A DNA stretch of 64,000 bases from Lepidostoma basale (Eukaryota > Arthropoda > Insecta > Trichoptera > Lepidostomatidae). This document shows, one piece after another, positions 9,790 through 17,805 of this stretch. Below the pieces are notes generated by a model that did no database searches, was not told the DNA's origin, and was given only the letters and a program-made list of their open reading frames with translations. The position numbers and the translations under genes were made by a program. The first letter of the stretch is position 1. Each line of letters begins with the position of its first letter. The DNA is taken from positions 248,001 through 312,000 of the forward strand of contig JAHDVF020000507.1 in the NCBI GenBank assembly GCA_022606425.2, written 5' to 3'.

Positions 9790-12700
9790 CTAGAAAAAGA
9801 AAACTTATTTAAATTAAACGAATTCAGAGGAATACAGAATCATTTGTTTTCATTTGTACCAATGACAATTTGAATAATTTCTTCAATGTTATTTTTAAGT
9901 TCTTGCTGGTTAAGTGCCTAATTACAGCTAATTTAAAAAACGGTGGATACGTGTAACATAAATGAAATAAACACAAAAGTCCGGATCGTCCATGTCAACA
10001 TGTGCAACATCGAAAAAAACATTATGTGTTATAAACTAAGTAACTAACTAACTAACCATCACGCCATTTCCCCGGAGGGGTAGGCAGAGAGGATGGATCG
10101 CCACACTGGCCTGTCCTGGCACACCTCTCGGGCTTCCTCCACATTCATACATCGCACCATGCACGCACGTCGATTATTCCGACTTCGAATGTGGCCGCCT
10201 TTTAGTAATTGATTAATTTGGTCATGCCATGTTTTCCTCGGTCGTCCTCGGTTTCTTTTCCCACTCACGCTGCTTGTGTACAACTTTTTAACCATTCTAC
10301 TCTCATCCATTCGTTCCATATGTCCGAACCATCTCAGGGATCCTTTTTTAATTTTATTCATGATGCAGTCATCTGTCTTACATTTCTTTCTTATTTCATC
10401 GTTCGGTATTCTATCATACGTTTTCCCGCACATTCTTCTTAGTGATCTCATTTCTACGGCGTTTATCCTGCTTTCATCCTTCTTTTGCCAGCTCCAAGCT
10501 TCACTTCCATACATGAGGGTTGGCACTAGAACTCCATTGTGTACTGCCATCTTTGCTTCTGTGGATATATTTCTATTTGCAGTAATGACTTTGAGTGCGC
10601 CATTTATTTTATTCCACGCACCAACCCTCCTTTCGATGTCTTTCTCCATTTTTCCGTCTATTGTAAACATGCTTCCCAGATATGTAAATTCAGTAACTTG
10701 CTCCAATTTCTCGCCCATCGCACTTGTGTTATTACATTATGTGCTAAATTAAAAAACGGTGGATTCGTGGAACATAAATTAAATAGACAATATGTGCACC
10801 ATCTAAAAAGAACATTTTGTGTTAAATTATTTTTATTTTGTTATTTTATTTTATATCATTGTATTTTATATTATTTGTTTTATATTTTTTTTTTGTGGGT
10901 GTTGGACGATCGAAGTGTGCGCGGGAGATGCCTATTGGTGGCGATGAGGTTCGAAACCCATCACACCGCGTCTCCCGCGGGGCGAAAAGAGAAGGATGGA
11001 GTGCCGCATCAGTAAAAGTGACAGTCCATTCTTTCTGCCTACCCTTTCGGAGAGACGGCGTGATAGTTAGTTAGTTAGTTAGGAATACATTTTCCTTATT
11101 TTTTTTAATAATAGACTTCGTGACTAGTTTCTTAAATTGGCCTCCAGCGAAGTCAATTAATCTTTTTGGTGGTCTGCTTGGGGTTGACCGTGCAACACAA
11201 TGAGAGAGAATCAAAATGGATCCATTCTTCTGACATATGCATACCAATATCTTTTCCTTTGCCTCCGCCACCTAATTAAATCTTCGACACGAAATCATTG
11301 ATATTGTAAATGTATACATAAATAGAAACAATTAATGGGAATGGGTAACTCTGGTGTAAAAGCAAAGGAAATAATGTAATCTATATAAATAAAAGGCAAC
11401 GTTCGTATGTGTGTGCCCTATAAACTCAAAAACTACTGAACCGATTTCACTGAAAATTTCACAGTTTGTTCCTATCAGTGCCAGGAGTGTTTAGAGAGTA
11501 GTTTGAATGAAAACCGAAAATATGTAAAAAAAAAAATACCATAACAAAGCCTTTTTATGAATGAAAAATTGTCTTCAGTATAAATAATAAAATAATATAT
11601 TCATGATTACAAATACAATATGATTGTGTTACTAGCTAACCATATCTCCGGGGCAGGGGTTAAGGTAGAGAGGATGGACTGCTACATTGATCTATCCTGA
11701 CATATCTTTCGAGCTTCCTCTATTCATACATCTTAACACGCACACTTGTCGATATTTCCTACATAGAATGTGGCCGCCTTTTAGTAATTGATTAATTTGG
11801 CCACACCATGCTTTCCACGGCCGTTTCTGGCCTTATTTTTCCATTCACATTGCTTTTATACAATTTTTTAACCATTTTTCTTCCGTTCATTCCTTTCATA
11901 TGTCTAAACCATCTAAGTGATTCTTCTCTAACTAACCATCACGCCATCTCTCCGGAGGGGTAGGCAGAAAGAATGGATCGCCACACTGTTGTATCCTGGC
12001 ATACTTCTCTCGATTCCTCTACATTTATACGTCTTGTCATGCATGCACGTCGATTTCTCCATCCGCACGTGACCGACATTTAATATTTTATTAATTTGAT
12101 TGTGCCACGTTTTCCTCGGCATTCCTCTATTTCTAGCTCCGTTCACGTCATTTACATATATCTTCTTCACCATTCTGTCTTCACTCACTCTTTCCATGTG
12201 TCCAAACCATCTTAACGACCCTTTTCATTATTTTGTTCATAACACTTCCATTCGCACCACATTAACTTGTTATTCCTGCATTTGACACTCTATCACATAC
12301 AGATTTTCACACATTCGTCTTAGAGATCTCATTTCTACTGCATTTATTATATTTTCATCCTTCTTTTGCCAGTGCAATGTTTCACTACCATACATAAGGG
12401 TTGGCACAAGAACATTCTTCTCAGTACATAATGAAAAAAAATATATAACAATTTCATGGATAATCACGGATGTTATTGTGGAGTATCGACTTCAAGTTAA
12501 TAAAAACAAAAAATACGTTATCTATAAACCAAACCATCACGCCATCTCCCCGGAAGGTAGAGGCAGAAAGAATCGACTGCCACATTGTTCTGTACTGACA
12601 CTTCTCTCGCTTCCTCTACATTCATAAATCATCTCCGATTTAATGGTGCCACATTTTCCTCAGACTCTAGTTCCGTTTATGTCATTTACGTGTGACCTTC

Positions 12701-15700
12701 GTGGCCGAGTGGTAAGTGCTTTAACTGCCATCCCGAAGGTCCCGGGATTTATTCCTGACCATGGCAGTGTGATTGTCACGCTGTCTTTGGTCTGTTGCAC
12801 TATTCACGTGACAATAAAATGCCGATAGATAAGCTACCTATCGCATATCACGAGAATCAATATGATAGCTATACCATTTACATCGATTGGCTCTTGCTGT
12901 AATGATGTAAAGAGCGATTCAACAAAATTAAATATGACGAATTTTTATGAATTAAAACACAGTTTTTTCCACTTTTGAGTTTATTTTTCTCGACATGTTT
13001 CGAAGGCTTACACCTTCATCATCGGAAGAACAACAGTGTATATCGTTCTCCCGATGATGAAGGTGTAAGCCTTCAAAACATGTCGAGAAAAATAAACTCA
13101 AAAGTGAAAAAAAGGTGTTTTAATTCATAAAAACTTGTCAATTCCACAGTGCCTTCAATTTATCTAAAATTAAAAAAAATATTCTATATCCATTCATTCT
13201 TTCCACGTGTCAAAACCATCTTAATGACCCTTTCATTATTTCGTATTCATCTTTCTCATCTATAAACCAGAATATAAAAGAAAAACAAAACGCAATAAAG
13301 ATCACGCAAACCAGGAATGCAAAGCTCAATCTTGTACTTGGTTGCCAATATTTTTTGGCACACAAAGTCGGACGGGAAAAATACATCCATTGTGCAACGA
13401 AGAATGGGTATTTACTTATGCCCCGATAAATTGGGCGACGTGAGAGCCCATGATTCCATCGGTGCTTTCTAATTTCTACAAATTTATTCGAATCCCAGGC
13501 CAAAATACAGCCATATTAATAGAAACTTATCATATTTGATGTTGTCACGGCATTTGTTTTGATTAATGAGAACAACACAGTGTTACCAATGTCACAAATA
13601 TTAAATGATAAACAGTAAATAAGGAAAGATTACGTAAATTTATTCGGACACTCAATTAAATCTTTGATATTGATAATGAGATTATAAAACAGTACGCATT
13701 GTCAAGTTTTACTTCATTTTAAACACAAGAAAAATGAAATGCTAGATTTCTCCTACATATATTTGCCTTCGCTTTGTAATTATATAAGATAGAAACCAAA
13801 GAAAACGTCTGTTTTTTAGAAGTCTTACTATATTTTATGGGACTGACATGTTTCGCTTTGATAAGCCATTATCAAATAATACATTTGATAATGCCATAGC
13901 AATACAATATAAGTAATAAACAAACTAACCATCACGCCGTTTCTCCGGAGAGGTAGGCAGAGAGGATGGATCGCCACATTGTTCTATCCTGGCATAATAC
14001 TCGCGCATTTTCTACATTCACACAACATGACATGCACGCTCGTCGATTGTTCCTACTTCAAACATGATGAACGAACTGCGTGGCTGAGTGGTTAGTGCAT
14101 TGACTGCCACCCAGAAGGTTCCGGGTTCGATTCCCGGCGAGGGCAGTGTGATTGTCACACTGTCTTTGGTCTGAAGTATTAGATATTCTATCATGCATTG
14201 ACCTCATTTATACGGCATTTATCCTACTTTCATCCTTCTTCTGCCAACTCCAATAATAATTAAATAAAACTATATTTTTTAACTACTTCCACTTTTGTCT
14301 TTATTTTGAGAGTGGCCGGTTTCGCCAGGCTCGCTGGCATCGACAGCTGGCGAGCTTGGCGAACCCGGTCGCTGTCGAAATAAAGACAAATTCGGAAGTA
14401 GTTAGAAAACATTGTTCTATTTAATTACTATTTAAAATGAACTTCCATCGAGAGATTATAAAAAACAAATATAAGATAGACTTTTACATATTTATTTGTA
14501 ACTAAATAAACAGCTCTCCAAAGGGGTAAGCCACACAACTGTTGTTTACTGACATACTTCTTTCGCTTCCTCAACATTCGTACATCGTGTCATGCACGCT
14601 CGTCAATTTTCCCAACTCTTCATGTTGCGGACATTTAACCCTTTACGGACATAAGTCACATTTGACGTGACAACAGAACTTTGTCGCTGCGTTGACAAAA
14701 TGAATCATGTTGAATCTTGTTGTATGTAGAATCTGCGCGTAATTACTTTGTCAGTTGACCATTACCAATGGAGCGATTAGAATACACAGCGCCTTTTCAA
14801 AATCAAATATTGATAGAATAACATTTGTAAAAGATACAAAAGCTAACGTCCGATAAGGGTTCATATTTGATAGATTTGATCGTGCCATGTTTTCCTCGGA
14901 ATTCTTCTATTTCTTATTAATATATGATTTCTTTACCGTTTTTCATTCATTCTTTCCATGTGTTTGTCAAATCCAGTGTCATGCTTTTATGTTGAAAAGT
15001 TTTAAGATTTTTTTATAGAAATTAGTTGACCTTAGCGCTTTCTTACTTTGACTATGGACGACTCTTAAGGGATACTACAATCCAGCAAAATCTTATCCTG
15101 AAATCAGTTTCCTAAGTTGTGCCCTTTCCTTGTAAGTATAAATCACTTTATTTGAGTAAGTAGCGCCAACCGGTTTAACTCTGTAGCGGGCTTCCTCAGG
15201 GCTAAACACAAACAGTTTGACGAATTTTTATGAATTAAATCACTGTTTTTACCAATTTTGAGTTTATTTTTCTCGACATGTTTCAAAGGCTTTAACTTCA
15301 TCATCAGGAGAACGATATAAACTGATTATATCGTTCTCTCGATGATGAAGGTGTAAGCCTTCGAAACATGTCGAGAAAAATAAACTTAAAAGTGGTAAAA
15401 AGTGCTTTAATTCATAATAATTCGTCAAACTGTTTGGGTATAGCCCTGAGGAAGCTCGCTGTTTAAGGCTCGACAGCAGAGAGCGCCAGCGTATATATCG
15501 GACCTCTGCGTGACACCCATGCCAACGGGAAGGCAACGTTCACTACGATCAGTAGAAACAAGTGCAAACAACGTAGCAATTCCAGTCAGAGCCAATAAAG
15601 CATGTTTCTATGATCGTGTTTTCAGCGTTGCGGGTCCGTTGGCGTGGAATAGCCTCCATATTAGTATTAAGTATGAGGATAGTGACGTTAAATTTAAGAA

Positions 15701-17155
15701 ACTTCTGAAGACTGCACTGTTCGGTCAGTCATTTCCTAGTGCGCCCTTGGAGTAATTGATTTTACAAAACGGCGCACTTAAAATACAAGTCATCAGAATA
15801 ATAATAAATATAGAGTGAAACCGGTTGGCGCTACTTACTCAAATAAAGTGGTTTATACTAACTGAAAGTGTTTAATTATAATCTTGTATAAATAAAAAAT
15901 TGTATCGTAAATTAAATTAAAAAATTACATTAACAGTGAATTGGGTTATCATTAAAATCAAATAAAAATATCTGTTAACAATAAAATTGGCTTTAATCCA
16001 CTTTCAATAAACAAATTCATTGAATAGCAGATATTGGATTTATTTAAAAATAGCAGAAGCAGCAAATTTTGCCGGCTACTTGAGTGATTATTTCTAGAGA
16101 CCACAGAAATACTTGGTAATCAATATTTTTGCTGGGGTATTATTTAAACAATTGAACGCGCAAACAATAACAAATAAAATAATTATTTAAATATTTTTTT
16201 GGTCAAAATCATATTTTATAATGATTGTATATGAGGAAATAGTGTGATGGTTTATTCGTAAATCACTAATTTATTCTACTTTTATTCTTGCACTATATTT
16301 CAGTACCATGGATAAAAACTTCCTAATTCTCTGCTATCAAAGCTCAAATAACATGCGTACAATTCATGAACAGGTACTCACGAGTAAGAACTGACACCAG
16401 GCATCGAGGAACTTGAATCTGCCGCGGAGCACTATGTTCCAGTAGGCTATCGCCATGTCCAGGTCTAGCCCTTTTTGGCCAGGGTTCTTGGCATAATTGA
16501 AAGTAAAGTGATAGAACTCTTTGAACCTTTGAATGTCTTTGAGTTCGTTTTCTAAGGTCGGCAACCGCGCGCGTAGCTTGTCCACGGAGTCCGTTCCCAA
16601 CTCCAGCATGCCAAGCAGGAATTCCTCCTTGGTGAACTCGCATTGCACGGCGGCCTTGCATTTCCACGCGATTATAAGCACTAATATTGATTCCGCACTA
16701 AGGTTGAGGTCTTCTAAAAATTTCGTCACTCCGTCCACGGTGATCTTGTCGTTCTCCTGCGGGTCCCTGTATTTCAGAAATAGCAGTTCGAGCTTTTTTC
16801 TGTCGACGGAAATTTTGGCAGGTTCCTTGTAGTATGCATCGGGATTCTGAAAATAATTGTCGCTGGCTATGTCTAGTTTCCAATCGTTCTGGGTCAGGCA
16901 GAAGATCGCCGTGCTCTCGGTCGTCTGCGTGAAGGCGACAAATTTCTTTACCTTGTCTCTCTGTGATGATTTCAATTTGTGCTGGAAAAGAAAACAAGGC
17001 ATCAATCAGTTTTCATACAAACAACTTCACGTTAGTAAAGCACTGCCGAGTAAAAAGCCCCGTAGCGACGCGACGGCTGAATTTCGTCGCTATTTTTTTC
17101 ACACAATCGATGCACTGGTGATCTAGGAACTGTAAAACGTCGTCAAACTCACCAT
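9613..17155 (-). CDS. DCUN1D1: DCN1-like protein (DCUN1D1/SCCRO orthologue), three coding exons
   Basis: Co-factor for cullin neddylation: it binds cullins and the NEDD8 E2 (UBE2M/UBC12) and speeds NEDD8 transfer, so it activates cullin-RING ubiquitin ligases. Coding exons are 17155-17153 (ATG only), 16981-16382 and 9789-9613. All junctions are GT/AG and phase 0. The product is 259 aa, equal to human DCUN1D1. Residues 2-45 form the UBA-like region (KLSSQ-like start, QNDWKLD). About residues 60-245 form the PONY/DUF298 domain ([20 protein letters not shown]). The cullin-binding acidic patch residues D211, A235 and D241 of the human protein are all present at the same numbers. Intron 1 is 171 bp; intron 2 is about 6.6 kb and full of repeats. 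A possible poly(A) signal (AATAAA on the minus strand) lies near 9263-9258. Divergent from EARS2. Identification is secure; the paralogue label (DCUN1D1 versus 2) is by similarity. Confidence 0.95.
9895..10033 (+). repeat. Left copy of a repeat unit of about 105 bp
   Basis: TTTAAAAAACGGTGGATACG with ACATTATGTGTTATAA resembles 10736-10840 (TTAAAAAACGGTGGATTCG ... ACATTTTGTGTTAAAT). The two direct copies border the RTE insertion between them. Confidence 0.65.
10034..10735 (-). mobile_element. RTE-like non-LTR element, best-preserved subfamily A copy
   Basis: An uninterrupted minus-strand frame (10718-10059, 219 aa) covers the region C-terminal to the RT palm: [18 protein letters not shown], then [12 protein letters not shown], then [20 protein letters not shown], then [16 protein letters not shown], then [15 protein letters not shown], then [14 protein letters not shown], ending SAYPSGEMA. 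The 3' end is (TTAG)n, seen here as (CTAA)n. The polymerase active site is not included, so it is dead. It lies in intron 2 of DCUN1D1 on the sense strand. It serves as the reference for other copies. Confidence 0.85.
10900..11088 (+). mobile_element. RTE-like 3' end fragment
   Basis: Ends TTCTTTCTGCCTACCCTTTC, then GGCGTGATAGTTAGTTAGTT, the family 3' signature with TTAG tail. The upstream part is not recognisable. Confidence 0.75.
11090..11240 (-). mobile_element. Non-LTR 3' end fragment, FAGGQ type
   Basis: The minus strand reads [14 protein letters not shown], matching GIDFAGGQLPLRNR at 41205-41335. A small unplaced retroelement end. Confidence 0.5.
11388..11540 (+). mobile_element. Helitron-like 5' terminal region
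   Basis: Begins TCTATATAAATAAAAGGCAA and contains ACTCAAAAACTACTGAACCG ATTT, a pattern common at 5' ends of arthropod Helitrons. No 3' hairpin with CTRR end was identified. Confidence 0.5.
11634..12425 (-). mobile_element. Two RTE-like fragments in a row
   Basis: Segments 11634-11925 and 11930-12425 each start with the family 3' signature on the minus strand and read backward into [17 protein letters not shown] and LMYGSE-like codons. The second is subfamily B ([20 protein letters not shown]). Confidence 0.75.
12530..12692 (-). mobile_element. RTE-like fragment
   Basis: Family 3' signature (ACCATCACGCCATCTCCCC) and about 40 codons of the C-terminus with many changes. The SINE at 12693 follows directly. 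Confidence 0.7.
12693..12932 (+). repeat. tRNA-derived SINE, nearly complete
   Basis: Head GACCTTCGTGGCCGAGTGGT (A box), B-box-like GGTCCCGGGATTTATTCC (mutated), body GTGATTGTCACGCTGTCTTT, tail part AAAGAGCGATTCAACAAAAT. Confidence 0.85.
12945..13140. mobile_element. Inverted-repeat element with hammerhead-like arms, family P
   Basis: Two arms of about 80 bp (AATTAAAACAC... and ...GTGTTTTAATTCAT) are inverted. Each arm holds TTCT(T/C) CCGATGA T GAAGG loop CCTTC (G/A)AAAC AT GTC GAGAA in the order of a hammerhead. Both arms have C in place of U4 of CUGAUGA, and the right arm (13046-13089) also has A for G12. Confidence 0.75.
13189..13503 (-). pseudogene. Unidentified frame joined to an RTE fragment
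   Basis: RTE codons (KGSLRWF) at 13189-13245 are continuous with about 85 codons of unknown origin ([18 protein letters not shown], then a hydrophobic stretch [19 protein letters not shown] that could span a membrane). There is no ATG, the frame has a stop just upstream, and I recognise no family. It is probably a chance or transposon-derived frame in the DCUN1D1 intron. Confidence 0.3.
13800..13905. mobile_element. Inverted-repeat element, family U, partial
   Basis: One arm with TTTTATGGGACTGACATGTT TCGC, then the loop CATTATCAAATAATACATTTGATAATG. The full-length family is at 30345-30556. Confidence 0.65.
13918..14262 (-). mobile_element. RTE-like copy interrupted by a SINE
   Basis: RTE 3' part at 13918-14070 and a further RTE piece at 14195-14262 (CATCCTTCTTCTGCCAACTC) flank a SINE at 14075-14180. 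Confidence 0.65.
14075..14180 (+). repeat. tRNA-derived SINE, 5' half
   Basis: Best-kept tRNA-like head: GCGTGGCTGAGTGGTTAGTG (A box) and GGTTCGATTCCCGGC (B box), then the GTGATTGTCACACTGTCTTT body. The 3' part is missing. Confidence 0.85.
14262..14440. mobile_element. Inverted-repeat element, family T
   Basis: Arms ACTACTTCCACTTTTGTCTT and the complement near 14400. The centre reads GACAG CTGGCGA GCTTGGC GAACC CG GTC GCTGTC, a relaxed hammerhead-like order. A sister copy is at 47755-47935. Confidence 0.75.
14515..14960 (-). mobile_element. RTE-like copy split by a TTAA-target MITE
   Basis: Family C-terminal sequence at 14515-14634 continues at 14864-14960 (GATCGTGCCATGTTTTCCTC). The insertion between is the element at 14639-14859. 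Confidence 0.75.
14639..14859. mobile_element. piggyBac-type MITE inserted in an RTE copy
   Basis: Ends CCCTTTACGGACATAAGT and the complement of ACGTCCGATAAGGG, giving inverted repeats CCCTT(T/A)(A/T)CGGAC. The left flank is TTAA (14635-14638); the right is TTCA, one change from TTAA. It is 221 bp with no ORF. Confidence 0.75.
15223..15430. mobile_element. Inverted-repeat element, family P, with intact hammerhead core
   Basis: Arms begin GACGAATTTTTATGAATTAA and end with the near complement. It is inserted in the loop of family Q. The left arm, read on the minus strand, has the intact core described for 15270-15312. Confidence 0.85.
15270..15312 (-). ncRNA. Candidate hammerhead ribozyme, family P
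   Basis: Minus strand, 5' to 3': TTCTC (15312-15308), CTGATGA (15307-15301), extra T, GAAG loop CTTT as stem II, GAAAC (15284-15280), AT loop, GTC (15277-15275), GAGAA (15274-15270). TTCTC and GAGAA pair as stem I; AC/GT form a 2-bp stem III. All invariant core bases are present. The closing pair of stem II is G-U, so it may be weakened. Cleavage would be after C15275. Activity is untested. Confidence 0.6.
15460..15808 (+). mobile_element. CR1/Jockey-like non-LTR fragment inserted in family Q
   Basis: Reads [20 protein letters not shown], then [14 protein letters not shown], the common C-terminal motif (RAFSVAGP.AWNSLP...FK..LKT.LF). Ends in an ATAATAATAAATA tail at the point where the family Q arm resumes. 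Confidence 0.75.
16382..16981 (-). CDS. DCUN1D1: DCUN1D1 coding exon 2 (residues 2-201)
   Basis: A single 600-nt exon covers the UBA-like region and most of the PONY domain. The acceptor is TTTTCCAG at 16989-16982 and the donor is CTC|GTGAGT at 16382/16381. It reads [14 protein letters not shown] at the start and [14 protein letters not shown] at the end, both family hallmarks. The ORF runs on past the donor into intron (VSTCS), which is not coding. Confidence 0.95.
17153..17155 (-). CDS. DCUN1D1: DCUN1D1 coding exon 1 (start codon only)
   Basis: The sequence CAAAAATG is followed directly by GTGAGT on the minus strand, so the first coding exon contributes only the initiator Met. Joined to exon 2 this gives M-HKLKSSQ, matching the human N-terminus M-NKLKSSQ. 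The exon continues upstream as 5' UTR of unknown length. Confidence 0.85.
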
Positions 17156-17464
17156 TTTTGCAAAATTAATTAATTTACGCTACAAAAACAAGGGTGAAAG
17201 GCCAGACATCTGAACGCGTAAAAATCACGGTACCAACAGAAGGAAATTACATAATTTCAGAAAGCGACAGCTAACCTAAAAATTTTGACGTATGAGCAAT
17301 AGCAAATAGCAAAAGCTAACCTGTTCGAAGAGCGCCAAGTCAAACGTCAGAAAGTCAGTGAAAGTGCAATAATCATATAAAACAATAGACAGTTATCATT
17401 TCCTAGATGCGTTTTATACATCAAAAGTGCATCTGAATTGTATACATATACGTAAAATTTCGTA
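17156..17464. promoter_or_regulatory. Shared divergent promoter region of DCUN1D1 and EARS2
   Basis: Only 309 bp separate the two start codons, which point away from each other. Both 5' UTRs and both core promoters must lie here or overlap. No clear TATA box at a convincing distance and no recognised transposon was seen. Both genes are housekeeping types, which fits a bidirectional promoter. Transcription starts cannot be placed from sequence alone. Confidence 0.7.
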
Positions 17465-17805
17465 ATGATCCGGCAGCAAATATTAAGTTGCAAATCGTGG
17501 AGATCGTTGATATTTTCTCGAGCATATAAAACAAATGAAGTGCGGGTGAGGTTTGCCCCGAGTCCCACGGGACACCTACATTTGGGTGGGTTGCGGACTG
17601 CGTTGTATAATTACCTATTTGCACGATCGAAGAACGGGAAAATGCTCCTTCGGATAGAGGACACGGATCAGACCAGAAAGGTCGAAGGGGCTATGGAATC
17701 TTTGATAGAAAATTTATCTTGGGCGGGAGTCCATTGCGACGAAGGGCCTACACAAGGAGGTCCCCACGGACCATACATCCAGAGCGAAAGATGTGACATT
17801 TATCA
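17465..17805 (+). CDS. EARS2: EARS2 coding exon 1
   Basis: Encodes the presequence and the first half of the Rossmann fold, including the HIGH-type motif. The donor is TATCA|GTATGT. A second GTATGT sits 4 nt downstream, but only the first one keeps frame with exon 2: CA plus A gives Gln before EKVKQLL. The open frame running on into VCCFDIN is intron. Confidence 0.92.

Larger units (their letters stand above)
15131..15861. mobile_element. Nested inverted-repeat element, family Q
   Basis: Arms share GAGTAAGTAGCGCCAACCGG and its complement (15153-15172 and about 15824-15843). The right arm is cut at about 15460 by a non-LTR insertion and resumes at about 15809. The central loop hosts another inverted-repeat element (15223-15430). 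The left arm on the minus strand (15202-15165) reads GCC CTGAGGA A GCCC...GAGT TAAAC CG GTT GGC, hammerhead order with G12 changed. Confidence 0.75.

Noticed and set aside
9328..9873. Open frame of 181 codons on the plus strand
   Set aside because: It is mostly the shadow of DCUN1D1 exon 3, which is on the minus strand with matching splice site and family motifs.
10276..10752. Plus-strand frames of 158 codons (also 10539-11015 and 34078-34635)
   Set aside because: Antisense to RTE-like coding sequence on the minus strand.
13210..13503. Small membrane protein gene
   Set aside because: No ATG, stop just upstream, no recognised family, and continuous with RTE codons; reported only as an unidentified pseudogene-like frame.
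16533..16832. Plus-strand and second minus-strand frames in 16344-16997
   Set aside because: Shadows of DCUN1D1 exon 2; no family motif and biased by its codon use.
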